Assembly (NCBI GenBank): GCA_947685225.1
Contig: CANTUV010000014.1
Location: 2,480,001-2,544,000 of the forward strand
Source of the DNA: Garcia nutans
Lineage: Eukaryota > Streptophyta > Magnoliopsida > Malpighiales > Euphorbiaceae
Length of the DNA: 64,000 bases
Reading direction: 5' to 3'
Both the position numbers and the translations under genes were made by a program. Shown here piece after piece: positions 12,073 through 24,515 of the stretch. Each line of letters opens with the position of its first letter. The stretch's first letter is position 1. The notes beneath the pieces were generated by a model that worked only from the letters and a program-made list of their open reading frames with translations, was not told where the DNA came from and searched no databases.

Positions 12073-12590
12073 TAAAAATTCACTAATCATTTTTGGAGTC
12101 TAAATTAGAGGTGTCTAACTTAGGTAAATAAAAGTAAAAAATGGAGATGTCTAATTTAAGTAAATGGAAGTAAAAAATGGATGTGCCTAATTTTAACAAC
12201 CTAATTTTTGAAGCCTGTATAAATCACTTAACTCTCATTTGAAAGATATCTCAAACTTAAGTCTTCTCTATTTCTTATATAATTCATCTTTGATATTAGT
12301 GAAATTATTTTAGTAGTGTCCGAGGACGTAGGTAAAATTGGCCGAACCTCGTTAAATTTTAGTATTCTCTTTATTATTTATTTAATAGCTATTTTGGTAT
12401 AGTTGTGGTGGTATTTTGTGCTATTAATTATATGTCTAGAAAAATTCTGTCTAAGAAAAAACTTAGTATTTAAGTGTGTCCATTGTGACTCACTTCTCTT
12501 TTTTAGAAATATTTTTAGTATAATTAATTAGTGTAATTAGTCACATACTATATATATTATTGGTGAAAAATTAATTCAACTTTTACGACA
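12073..12590 (+). repeat. copia 3' LTR
   Basis: 518 bp, starting TAAAAATTCA (the TG start mutated to TA) and ending TTTTACGACA. It aligns along its whole length with 7301-7814. Confidence 0.8.
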
Positions 12591-14426
12591 ATATGAAGTT
12601 TAGAAAGAATCCACAACATGAGAATTTTTTTTTAACGTATTCCCCCATCCAGCAGATTCAATATATTAATTTCGATTTTAATTGAAAGGTTTCTTAAATG
12701 AACCAAACTGGTCATTGATCAGATATGTTCAATTTTAACCATAATAATATTAAATTAGAATTTGCAATCTAATTAGATGCCTGATACGTTTCATTTTATA
12801 TATATACATATAACGAAAATAAATGAGCATAATATAAAATCAAATAAAAATGGAAATTTAATATTAAAATTTTACTTTGGATATATTAAATTTATTAATT
12901 ACTTTTAATATTATCATATTTGTGTGTGTGTGTATAACGTAAACAGTTTTCAATTTTTAATCATTCTTTATCTTGGGTTCTGGGTAGTATTACCTAAATT
13001 ATAATCTAAAGCCAACAAAATGATCAATGGCAATTTAACAATTTTGGAGGGCATAGCAGTGTGCTGTAATCAGTTTTGGATCAAGTCGGCAGACTGCTAA
13101 ATCTCAGAGCATTTAATATCCTGAAATATCATGACAAAAAAATTTCAGAGCATTGCCTTCTTTATATTTTGAAAATGCACTTTCATTGTTTAAAATTTGT
13201 TGTTGTTATTAACAGTTCACTAATTATATATTAAAAATAAATTTTTTGAAAAAATCATTTTAGTCCCTAGAAAAAGAGTCTAATAACAAGATCATGCTCA
13301 AATTAAAATAATAATAAATAATAAAATTTGAGAATTACCTACTAAAATTCAATAGAAGAAAAAAAAAAGCTCTTATTTAACTATATCCATTTATATATTT
13401 TTTGTTAGTTTCATACTCGTTCTCTCATGGTTAAAATTTTAAAAACATATTTTATTTATTTATTTATTTATTTTCCCAAAATTTTTAAATTCTAATTCGT
13501 AAAATATTATCAGAAATTAATAGCATGTTTTATTGGTTAATTGCTTATTATTATAAAACCCTTGAAATTGGTATTTTGATTCATAATATTTGATTATTTA
13601 TATTTTTAGTTCATAATATAAGTAAATTCAAATGAAAATATAAAATTTTGAGATGCTAAAATATTTTATTATCTAGTAATTTATTTGACTTAATTAGTTA
13701 TATCTTTTTCTTGAAAATGATATATTTTTACTTCAATAAATGACTTGCAAATTTGAATTTAACAATTATTTTCATGAATATTATATCTGAAATATTTTCT
13801 TCAATATCTCTCAAATATGTTAAAAACTTCTTTACTTTTTTTACTTGTAAGATATGATATCCACTGTCATACTTGGAAACAAGACCAAGGTTTATGAGCT
13901 TAACATTTAATAAGGAGTTTTGCAATTTCCTTTCATATCAAATTGTTCTATATTTTTAATTAAACCCCGAAAATGAATTTAGTATAATCATAATATAATT
14001 AATGGGAAAGAAAATTCTATTATGGATCTAGTGTATATATACCTAACGAATGACAAGAGAAAAACAACTGAATTTACTTAAATTTTATCAGTTGGGTGCA
14101 TATACACCCATTTCAAGAAAAAGTATCCCAAAAAGAAAAATTGTCAAGCTCTAATATGATATCCCATCACAAATAATCTGTATATAGTATTTAACAAAAA
14201 TTTAGGATACAATTGCAGAAACCTGTTATTTATAAAAGAGAAATTCTCACAAATCATAACCAATCCAGTATCTGTTGACAAAGTTTAATACAATTGGACA
14301 ACAAATGTGACAATGATCAGGAATCCAATTTACATTTATGCAAACTAGTAGCTAACCTTAAATAATAGTCACTATAATCACTGAACTTCAATTGCTTACA
14401 ATTTATCAGTATCATAATGGTCAGTT
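12591..14426. other. intergenic and 3' flank of the ABCG21-like gene
   Basis: AT-rich. A 65-codon minus-strand frame at 13728-13925 has no recognisable domain. The last 200-300 bp (about 14130-14426) are less AT-rich and probably hold the 3' UTR of the transporter gene. Confidence 0.45.
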
Positions 14427-17400
14427 TCAGTGAGGCTGCCCCATTCTTAGAGCAACATAAGCTAGAAACCTATATCCCACCAACATTATTGACAGAACAG
14501 CCACATCCCCCCATTTATTATCAATACCCAGACACTTAATTGCAGGAAAATCCATTACCTTGCAATGAATTCCCAATCCACACTCATAAACTTCATTTTC
14601 TGAATATTGTGCTCCAACAAGCAGCTTGTAACAATAGTGACTAAAAGAAATATACTTTAACCAAGCTATAAATTCTGGCATATGCTGAATGTAGTATCCA
14701 CCGACTAGCAAGAAAACTAGCATTGTCACTGAAGCTAAAGTTGTTGCCTGTTTAACTTCCATCAAAATTGCGCCCAGTGCCAGTCCTAGCCCTTGTGATA
14801 CTAGCAAATTGAACAAGATTATAAAGAGGGTTAGTACAAATGTTATCAGGGAAGGCTTCAGGCCACCCATCCAGTATGTGATTGTCACAAACATTGTTGG
14901 AAGAATCAACTCCATTGGCAAGTCACCAGCTATTCGAGCAAAGTAGTAAGAGGATAGGCGATACATTCCTGAAGAACGTTCTTTTATAAGCATTGGTCGC
15001 TCTTGTGGGAATGTGAATATAGCATTGAACAGAGGAAAAAATCCCCAGAAGATTGAGAAAAAGAAAAGTAGCCCCACCTGTTCCAAAAAATATTTTAATT
15101 AGGCTCTGACTTTAGTATCGGAAAGCTTGGAAAACAGACAGAGAACAACAGAGTAAAGCGAGGTAAAAAAAAAATTACCTGATCTTGTATGTGTGAAGTA
15201 TCAGAATGCCACCATAAAAGCCCTGAAAGAATTGAAACTGACATAACTTGGAAAATCCTTAACCCTGAATATGATTCATGTTTTCTTTCTTGCAAACCCC
15301 TTCTTAGCAAGACTTTGAATTGCTGCCACCAGGTGGTAGTCCATTGATCCTCTGAATCTGCTAAGTCCAACAGCAGATGATTAATTAATTTTTTACAGAT
15401 TCTGGAACAAAGAGTAGTGCTAAATTAAGAAGGGAAAGGTATACCTTTTTTAATTGATGAAGTTCCTGATGAAAAATCTTGAAAATTTTGACGAATTTCA
15501 GCTTTCAATGCAGGATATAAGTTCTTCTTGTAAGATGATATCAAAGATTGCTTTGTTGAATTTCGATCATCAAGTTGCTCTAATTGGCAATGAGCATCTA
15601 ATTGATCATCTTGTTTAGTGTCAGGAACTATACCTGCATCTCAAAAAGTTCTATTGCGTTAAAGGTGAAATGGTGAAATTTATTGTCTATTAGGAGACGT
15701 CAAAATAAAATTAAGATTATCAATAAACAATCATCATTATAGAATTTTAAATGGGGCAAGAGGAGTTAAAATAAAAATAAAATAAAAAGAGAGACAGAGA
15801 AAACATTCCATTAATATAACTCATTTAAATTCTGATATATATTAAAAAAAGAAATAAAGTTAAAAAAAAAAAGATTGCATAAAAAGATAAAGATTTTATA
15901 AATCAGACAAAATATCTAAACCATCATTAGATTAATCCCAACAGACCTCTTTTTGACTTGTTGAATGCCATTCAAAGTTGACAAGTATTTCTATTCATAT
16001 CTTAATAAACTTATTTTGAAAATGAATTATCTCTTAACATTTTCTATTTTCAATTTTAAAATTAAATTGACACTCTTGTGATTTTACAAATATTTCAACA
16101 CCACAACAATTTTAGTTAAGATTATCAGTACATATATATTTCCATGACAACTAGCAGCAAGAGTATGACTTGAGCATGAACGAAACTAAGGGGGGCATGG
16201 GGCCTATTGCTCTCCTTGGCTTCTGTATACATGTACATATATATATATATAGACATTTATATATATATATATATATTTATATATTTTTTATAAAAAAAAT
16301 ATGTATATTTATATATATATAATTAATTATATAATATAAAATTATAATTAATTTTATATTTATATAATTTATAATATTTATATATTAAAATAAAAATAAT
16401 AAAAATTTCATCAATTAATTATTTGATATGAAAATAAAATTAAATATAAATTTATTCGTAATTTTTTTTACTCTGTCCTGATTTAACCACAAAACTTAGA
16501 AAAACTAACAAAATGGCAGCTGTGATAGTTCAACCATCATTATCAAATTAATTTTTGAGAAGTGCATGTCTGTAATTGCAAATGGCAGCTCATATTATAG
16601 TATTATTATGTGAAATAAATAGCCAAAGTTTTATACTTTTAATAGTTAATGTCGGCTACTTGTGAGGTTGACAATAACAATATCGTAAGCTTCATGGCAT
16701 TATATATTACATTAATAACTGCCTTAATTTTTTTTTTTTAACATTGACATGAAATAGAAAAATCCATTCTTATTTTATCATCTAAAAAATATACATTTTA
16801 ACCTAAACTGTATCTTAATATGTAATATCTTAATTATTTTAAGTGTGCTTAAAAACAGAAGCCTTCCTAGAAAGCTCATTTCAATAACTATATATTGTTA
16901 AAACATTAATTTAGTCCTTGTCATATCCCATGGTTTGTATGATGCACTTCACTTTACCTCCAACAGTTACTTCTTTCACTTAAACTACTAACCGAATCAC
17001 TCTTTTCTTTTCTTTTCTTTTTTTTAAATGTCGGACCAAAAATATATAAATAAACGAAAAAAAATATCTAAATGTATGAATAGCATGAAAGAGATATTAT
17101 AAATATATTATATGTTTAAATAAATAATGATCAAATAGACACAAAAAAATGATAAATGCGTAAATCAAAATACGTATGAAGATGAAAGATGAAAAACTAA
17201 ATAAAACGTACCATTAGCAAGGTCAAGTAGAAAATCAGCAGGATTCATGAAATTAAATCCGGGTACGTAACCTATAGATCCGAAATACTCCATGACCCGA
17301 TCAGCATACCCGCTGTAAATGGGGCATCCATCAGACAAAACCACCACCTTATCAAACAACCGATAAAGCCTACTGGAAGGCTGATGAATGGTGGTTATGA

Positions 17401-18348
17401 CAGTCCGACCACCGCGAACTAGTCCTTTCAAGATGGCAACAATATGTTGAGCGGTGGTTGAATCAAGCCCAGAAGTGGGTTCATCAAGCAACAAGAAACT
17501 CGGGTTTACCAACATTTCTTGCCCGATACTGACCCGTTTTCGTTCCCCACCCGATACACCCCGAAGCAAGGGTCCACCAACAATACTGTTCCTGCACCTG
17601 GTTAATCCAAGCTCCGCCATAACCATTTCAGCTTGTTGAATTTTCTCTTCTCTAGTCAGCTTTTTTGGTAGCCTTAGCAAAGCCGCATATGTTAATGTCT
17701 CTATCACAGTCAGATGAGGATATAAGACATCATCTTGTGCTACAAACCCAGTTTTGCGCTTTATAGAGCTAGAAAAGGGAAGATCATTGTAAGTTACCGT
17801 ACCGGAGACTTTTCCCGGAAGTCTACCGGCCAGAGCTGTTAAAAGGGTAGTTTTGCCGCTTCCTGATGGGCCTAGCATTGCCAATAGCTCACCAGGACGA
17901 ACTATGCCACTAACACCACTAAGTACAGTTTTTGTCGACTTTGGTTCGTTATTTGGATAACAACAACTTCGTTTCCTTGATAAATTAATACTATACCCAA
18001 CATCATCGAACTGCATTAATATGAAACACAAACAAATAAATAAGAAAATTGATTGTTTGATACAAACAAATATGACTGATTATCATTAATTAGTGTTAAC
18101 TGAATGTATACCTTGAGAGTTACAGGACGGAAAGATTCACGTAAAATCGGGAATCTTGATGGGGATGGAAGTTCTTGTTGATCTTGAATTCGATCTTGCA
18201 AACATGAGTTGGTGTTAATAGACAAAACAGAGGTCGGCTCAGCATGAACAGAAGAAACAGTTTCTGTCCAGTTAGGAAGCATAATTGTGCTACAGTTAGC
18301 CGTAGCAGCAGCGGTTATAGAAGTACTTTCTTGCTCTGGAGGCATCAT
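14427..18348 (-). CDS. ABCG21: ABC transporter G family half-transporter, ABCG21-like
   Basis: Five exons join in frame to 685 residues: 18348-18112, 18010-17212, 15633-15445, 15360-15179 and 15077-14427 (stop TGA). All introns are GT-AG (101, 1578, 84 and 101 bp). Residues 1-79 form a variable cytosolic N-terminus. The ATP-binding domain has Walker A GPSGSGKTT (126-134), Q-loop Gln171, signature VSGGE (231-235), Walker B FLLLDEP (251-257) and switch His288. The C-terminal half has about six membrane spans (LRIFQVMSV..., VGLLFFFSIFWGFF, LPTMFVTITYW, ITFVLTLFIILF, VTMLVFLLVGG, AVLSIMLVGYRFL). The NBD-then-TMD order and length fit WBC-type ABCG half-transporters, which work as dimers in the plasma membrane. 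Wording such as LLFFFSIFWGFFPLFNAIFTF matches Arabidopsis ABCG21 almost exactly. The substrate is not readable from sequence. No defect is seen; the gene looks functional. Confidence 0.95.
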
Positions 18349-18503
18349 CGGAAGATTATAGTATAAGAAAACAAAAGAAAGGAATGGAATTGATTAAGGT
18401 TAAAGACTGAAAAAGTGAATGAAGTGAAGAATACGAAGAGGAGAAGAGAAGAGAGAAATGAAGAAGGGGAAGAGATCACATGCAAGAACAGAACATGTGA
18501 TGG

Positions 18504-18512
18504 TTATATAAA
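18504..18512 (-). promoter_or_regulatory. TATA box of ABCG21-like gene
   Basis: Minus-strand CTTTATATAA lies about 155 bp before the ATG at 18348, leaving a leader of roughly 120 bases that is rich in purines and CT tracts, as is common in plant 5' UTRs. Confidence 0.6.
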
Positions 18513-21183
18513 GGGAAGAAATTGCACGAGAAGTGGACTTGGGTGTGATCCATGATATTGTCTTAGCAACTAACACTACCAAGTTATACGAAGATAAGGG
18601 TAGGAAATTAATAGAATACTAGCTAGTCGTAGTAGTAATCACTATCACTAATCAGCTAGTTTCTTTTTTTTTTTTGGGTTATTGGGGAGATGTATTAAAT
18701 TATTTATTGTGTATTGAACCATATTTTAATCCATTTTTCCACTTATTACTTTGTATATGTGTTAGTAAGTTTCTGTTTGTAAGCTTGTGTCTGCCACGTG
18801 GTTATTGACAATTGAGAATATGACACAAACCAATCAAGTGCTCTACTACTTGTTTTATTTATTTATGCAATTATTTTCTTGATTTGGCACGTATATTTAG
18901 AGGATATCGTGTGAATTATGTCTCCTTTATTGTTTTCTTTGTAAGAAGACATCAACAATTACAATTGCCTCAATTTTATTACAAGTTAAATTTGGCGAAT
19001 TTTTCTTACAAGTTGCAAAAAAGCTCTGAATTAAAGCACTGAATTAAGCCAATTAAGTCTTGACTGATTTTTTTTTAAATGAGTATTAAATTCTTATTTC
19101 AGTTAAAAATAATTAAATTAATTTAAAAATGAGAACAAATTGAATATTTTAATAAAATTATTGATACAATCAATGAATCAAAATCTCAACTTTGCACTTA
19201 CCAAAAAAAATCTCAACTTTGCCCTCATTTAATTTAATTTTTAAATTTATTTATTTAATTTTATCTGAATGATCATTTTTACAATATAATATAATTGAGA
19301 CTTTCAAATTCAAAATAAAGCTATAATATTAGCATGAAAACTTTATTTATAATAAGTTAGACTTATATACAGAAAGAATTATAATTTAATTTTTCACTAT
19401 ATCGTCGGAGTTAATATCCGACCCCCTATTTATGTGTATTTAATTTCAAACCGTTCATAAAACTTATAATATATATATATATATATTGAGGTGACATTAT
19501 TGGTGGAGAATGCAATAAGTAGAGGATTAAGTGAATTACAAACCTGAAATTGGAAAAGTCCTAGTTAAACAGATCCACTTTAAAAGTTTCTCTCTATATA
19601 TATGCCTAGAGAAAACCTCTATTTTAATTTATGGACAATGATTATTCGTATAGGTCACCAAAGTGCCTTTCCAGAGGGGCAAGATTTTGACAACTAAGAC
19701 TGGTACATACGATATCATTCTTTCGTATATATATAATATACTATACTATACAAAGAATATATATTTTTTATTATGATAAGAAAATATAGCTTTTGATAAA
19801 TTTTCAAATCGAAATCAATCAAATATATATTTTTTTATTTTAAATATCTCCATCAAATAATTGCAAATTACTAATTATTAGCATAAAATTTTTATCAACT
19901 AGACTACATCTTAAGAAATTGATTAAAAATATATTAAACTAATCAATTTCAAATTTATTTTTTCAAACAAAAAAAAAGAAAAAAAAAAGAGAAAGAAGTG
20001 GGTTCCTCGTGCCCTTTTTATGTGTCGAAAGCTTATTCAATCTTCAAGATAGTGGCTGAGGTTGTGTTGTGTTTCATAGAAAAGGCTTTTGCTTAAAAGT
20101 GCCTTCATTATTATTAATTAATTATATATTTTCTTTGTAATTATATAATTTCAAAGTTATAAATGTAATGATCTTTTTAATTTTTTCCCCTCTCTCCTCC
20201 TTTTCTCTTAATTAAGTGTCAACATTATAATAATTAGTTTGTTAGGTAAAAATATTCAAACCCGCTGTCACCAAAAAATGCTTTTGATTATGCATACCGT
20301 TTGTTTGTTTTCCAACTAGTGATTCTTTAAATTTTTATTTTTAGTAAAACTTATAAAAAAATCATTAAAAATAAATTGTACAATGAAAGAACTTTGCATA
20401 TATAGGTCTTAAAATTCTAATAAAATATACAATTATTATATATATAGACAAATTAAATATTCTTTTAAATAAACAATATGAAAAGGAAATAGTAAAAATA
20501 GTAAAATACCTAACAATTAATGTTTAGATAGAAATATCCAACTTTAAGCAAATCTTTAAATAGAAATAATATATTCGATGCCTTCTGCCTAAATATTCTT
20601 AAGTTACATTTTTGTTCACTACAAGCATAATCATAGCTTATCATAATGAATTCCACTTAGGAATATATGTCAATATATATACACGACACACACACACATA
20701 TATAAAGTACAATTTTGTAGAACTGGGAAATGTTTTATTTATTATTTATTTATTTGTGAACAAGGAGAAATGTATTTATTTAGACTTAAAATATAGTGCC
20801 CGATATTATCTACATTGGCATCTGCCAAGCGTTGTAAACAGTATTATAAAGCTTTGGATTCTTCTCTGAAATATCTCTTTGAATTTTTAAATTTTTTTTA
20901 AAATGCGTTATACTTTTACTGTGCCATACAGTAAATTGGATTCCTCTGCACTATTTGCCTGAGTTTTCTCTTCCTTCTTTTTTTCTTTCTCTTCTGTGAA
21001 GGCTATCTTTGGGTAGATAGAGCTTTCTGTGTCATCAAAGTGGTGATTATAACTCTCTTGCTGCTTCTGACAATTTTGAAGCGCCTTTTTTTTTTTTAAA
21101 CTACGTGTATTTCTATCCGTGTAATGATCTAGGACTAATTCTGTTTAAGGTACTGTAGATATTAGAATGACTCTTTCAACAAC
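18513..21183. other. upstream region of ABCG21-like gene and intergenic DNA
   Basis: No gene seen. The first 500 bp contain CACGTG-like (CCACGTGG at about 18795) and other promoter-like words; CACGTG is a G-box core bound by bZIP and bHLH factors, but function here is only an inference. A small duplication (AATCTCAACTTTGC, about 19183-19222) and a (TA)n run (about 19472) are visible. Confidence 0.45.
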
Positions 21184-21259
21184 GTTTTTATCATACACAA
21201 TACTAAGACCAAGAATCGAATGTTTTTATCATACACAATACTAAGACCAAGAATCGAAT
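21184..21259. repeat. perfect 38-bp tandem duplication
   Basis: Two adjacent identical copies of a 38-bp unit beginning GTTTTTATCATACACAATA. It is recent in appearance because no difference is seen. No coding content. Confidence 0.9.
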
Positions 21260-21632
21260 CCATGACGTTGCTTAAAGAAATCCTAATCATCATTTATCTG
21301 GACCAACTCTCATTGATTAATAGCGTCTTTTCTTTAATTTATATTTTTTGGTTATTTTTGTTTTTGAAATAATTTTTATTAATTGTAAGAATTAGATTTG
21401 CTCTTGTTGACATGGGTTGGATTTTCAATATCAAATCAAAAATAATAATTTAATTTTTAACGTCTATTTTTTTAAAATAATTTCATTTTGTTATTAAATA
21501 TATTTAAATTTTCATTTGTTATTTATCGGATACAAGAGAGGGAATACAAATAATCACAATCCAAACATTGAGGCTATTGACCAACATTAAAAATAAAAAT
21601 AATAATAATAAATTTTCAAAATCTATAATGTT

Positions 21633-21644
21633 TAATAATTCGTT
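21633..21644. repeat. 5' target-site duplication of the LINE
   Basis: TAATAATTCGTT here is repeated exactly at 39572-39583, immediately after the LINE poly(A)-like tail. It marks the outer ends of one LINE insertion. Confidence 0.7.
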
Positions 21645-22476
21645 TAAAAACAATAGTGATAATTGAGGTTTTTCTCTCTGGTAGGTGGAGAGCTAGGTTT
21701 TTCTCGCTTTTTTTTTTTTTTTGCAGCGTCCTGATCCAATTTTCTCTAAATACCATGGAACAGGCTGCGAATCTATGTGAGAACATAAGATTGATTGACG
21801 AGGGGATGGAAGACTTGGAGGTATAACCTAATGTGCAATTGTATGATCCCAATGTTACAAGTTATAATTTGGTGGGCAGATTCCTTACCAATAGGATTTT
21901 AATGTGGCTGTCATGAAAAGAACCCTAACATCCCTTTGGCAGCCAAGAAAAGGGATTTTTTATTAATGATGTGACTCTGAACATATTCCTTTTTCAATGT
22001 TTTCATATTATTGACATGAATAAGGTTATGACAGGAGGTCCTTGGACTTTTAATAATCACTTGCTAATTCTTAAAATACTGGAACAAGGTTTACAACCTC
22101 AGCAAGTAGAGCTCTTCTGCAAAAGATTAAAAAGCGAGAAAAATGTAACTATATACCCTGCCCTTCGGTCAGCTCCGGAGCTCGCAAAGGACCCCCCAAA
22201 ACTGCAATAAAAATGGCATTTGAAACGAGATCAAAGGCTGGAACAGAACTGCCTATAACTACAAGGGCTTCTGAGTTCTGATTTATGATCTTCCTTTTGG
22301 TTTTTTCTCTGAGAAATTGGCCAACAAATAGGGAATTCTTTGGGGCAACATGTGGAATTAGATGTCAATAATTTTGTTGGTGTCTGGCTTAACTACTTGA
22401 GAATCTGGGTCTCTTCGAATGTCAGGAAGTCTTTGAAATAAAAGATGAGGATTAAGCAAAAAGGAGGGGTATAACG
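21645..22476 (+). mobile_element. L1-type LINE, piece 1 (5' UTR and start of ORF1)
   Basis: ORF1 begins at ATG 21755 (MEQAANLCENIRLIDEGMED). It then shows the DUF4283 domain in broken frames: YNLVGRFLTNR near 21865, FQCFHIIDMNKVM with GGPWTFNNHLL at 21990-22065, YDLPFGFFSEKLANK near 22280, and VELDVNNFVGVWLNYLRIWV near 22350. These are typical of the RNA-binding ORF1 protein of plant L1 LINEs. Stops interrupt it after codon 23 and elsewhere. It ends within KMRIKQKGG, where piece 2 resumes about 7 kb away. About 140 bp of unrelated DNA sits within it (about 22129-22269). Confidence 0.8.
22129..22269. other. GC-richer insertion inside LINE ORF1
   Basis: The ORF1 domain reads ...VELFCKR, and the expected continuation FW-VLIYDLPFG resumes about 140 bp later, so this block is foreign. 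It is much less AT-rich than its surroundings and holds a perfect 12-base palindrome AGCTCCGGAGCT. The hexamer CTTCTG occurs near both ends (22114, 22268). I do not recognise the sequence. Confidence 0.5.
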
Positions 22477-23408
22477 CTCCTATATCTTATATATGTATAA
22501 TACATATACTCCTTATATATAGAGTGCATATATAGATCACAAGGGTGTACGATAATTCACTATATAAGCACTTTTCCTTAACAATAATAAATTAAAAATA
22601 TAATTAAATAAATTTATAAAGAAAAAATTTCTAGAAAAAAAATCACCAGATTTTTGTCTGCAATTTGAAATTTCCAAAAATAATTAAAAACACAGCCTGC
22701 ATAAAAATTTTCACTTCCAAACATACATTTACAAAACTCCATTATTTCTCCAAACATATTAAAAAAATTTCAAACAGTACCAATGTACATTGTTGTGCCA
22801 TATTATATATAACAATACTTATTAAAATGTTCACATATACACAATAACCTGTTCTCAAAATATATTTAATATACATAAAATATTTTACTACACAAGATAC
22901 ACATACACCGCACATAAACTATACATGACTTCATTAGTCTCCAAGTTGGTCCCGTGACACCCACATCTTCAAGTCTCAATCATACACCGGTTCACCCTGT
23001 CTGTACTTTTAATATATGTGCAATACACATTATCGCGCTAAGTTCAAAAGTTTAGTAGTACATATCTAATAACCATAAACATATAATTTAAATTGCTCAA
23101 TTTAATAATACAATATGCACTATTTATTCAATCATACATCAATTCATATTACCCATCAACATGTCACATTTTCAATGTTGGCCTCCAATGCATAATTTGA
23201 TATCATATAATACATTATGCCACTTGACAATTCACTATACACTTACTCAGCTGTAAATGTGACACTCAACAACACTCATAGTTTTAAAAACCATAGAAAT
23301 ACAACACCACCATAACAATACACATATTCACATACACATTCAAACGTTGGGCCCAACCAGCTCCTGTACAATATCTAAGTTCTAGAAATATCAATTTAAT
23401 CCATCTCT

Positions 23409-23594
23409 ACACTGGAATAAGTGTCACATAAATCACCCGAAGACTGCCCCTATGGACACCGAGGCTAGTGTCATATAATTACCTGTAGGCCACCTCTATT
23501 GACACTGAGGACAAGTGTCACATAAATCACCTGAAGACTGCTCTCTCTCGACACTGGAGATAAGTGTCATATATGTCACCCAAAGGCCCCTCAG
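23409..23594. repeat. tandem array, four units of 44-49 bp
   Basis: Units start at 23409, 23456, 23502 and 23551. Each begins ACACYGRGG-like, then has AGTGTCAYATA, a CACC and GAAGACTGC-like word, and a C/T-rich end. Units are diverged by roughly 20-30% by eye. Confidence 0.85.
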
Positions 23595-23821
23595 TACAAT
23601 GTCATTCTTAATTTTCTGGAAATAGTAATTATGCAAGACAAAACACATACCCATCATATTATGCACATTTCTCAAGTGACCATCTTATTTTATGATCACT
23701 TTTCATCACATCATTCACAATTTCCATGTCTCTTGTGATTAACCCATATCATGAGCACCATCTTTTGGTCTCTTTCTCTTTGAGCATCTTGCTTATCATT
23801 TTATTCACATTATATATCTTT

Positions 23822-24230
23822 GAGTCACATTCACAATGTGACTCACTGCACACATTCTTTTACATTTCTTATGTCTTATTCAATGTCTATACTTTTTCAA
23901 TGTATATACAACACATTAGCTCATAATAATGTCACTTTAAATAATATTATATATTCTTTAAAGTGAGCCAAATTATACTTTTTTCTCACCACATTATTCA
24001 TATTTATCAATTGTTCATTGTTCTTTTTTTTATTATTCATATTCATATTATAATACATTTTTATACTATATCACTTTAAAGGAATACTAACATCCTTTAA
24101 AATGTGCCAACACACATCATGCCAAATTTCATCTTTTTCATTCTTATCTCTTTTTATTATTTTTCTATATTTTTCCTCATCATTTACCAATCACTCTACT
24201 AAATCATGAGTCACATTCACAATGTGACTC
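23822..24230. repeat. paired 23-bp palindromes 386 bp apart
   Basis: The same perfect inverted repeat, GAGTCACATT-CAC-AATGTGACTC, occurs at 23822-23844 and 24208-24230. A degraded third copy is near 24378-24400. The arms are 10 bp with a 3-bp centre. Confidence 0.85.
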
Positions 24231-24515
24231 AATTCCTCATATTATCACATATATCCACTTTCCATATTTTATTACTTGTTTTCCTTATTTCCATTACCAT
24301 TCTTATTTTATCATTACTTTCACAATTTGCATATATCGCTATCACATTGTATATTATTCCCTATCACACTACGTAATCATATATCACATTCACAACGTAA
24401 CCCATTTGCACATATTATCACATTCCATGTAATGGTTCATTTTACATATTCTTTTCTTCACTTTACTTATAAAATTTTCATTTATCCTACCACATTCATA
24501 ACTATACACACTTTT

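Larger units (their letters stand above)
7301..12590 (+). mobile_element. Ty1/copia retrotransposon, full length but decayed
   Basis: The layout is 5' LTR (7301-7814), primer binding site (7817), gag (about 7955-8750), protease (about 8860), integrase (about 9350-9990), reverse transcriptase (about 10380-11200), RNase H (about 11480-11890) and 3' LTR (12073-12590). The LTRs differ at many positions and every domain carries stops or frameshifts, so the insertion is old. The flanks (AATCA before, ATATG after) show no recognisable target duplication. The gag is close to the one at the left window edge. Confidence 0.92.

Noticed and set aside
7296..12595. Target duplication for the old copia element
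   Set aside because: AATCA and ATATG do not match; either decayed or the boundaries have shifted, so none is claimed.
13728..13925. 65-codon minus-strand frame
   Set aside because: AT-rich composition and no domain; vaguely like a copia pre-integrase word but without any conserved residue pattern.
17454..17639. 61-codon plus-strand frame
   Set aside because: Antisense shadow of the ABCG ATP-binding exon.
21633..21644. Worry that the LINE target duplication is only A/T-rich chance
   Set aside because: The match includes CGTT, lies exactly at both expected ends and follows an A-rich tail; kept, with confidence below certainty.
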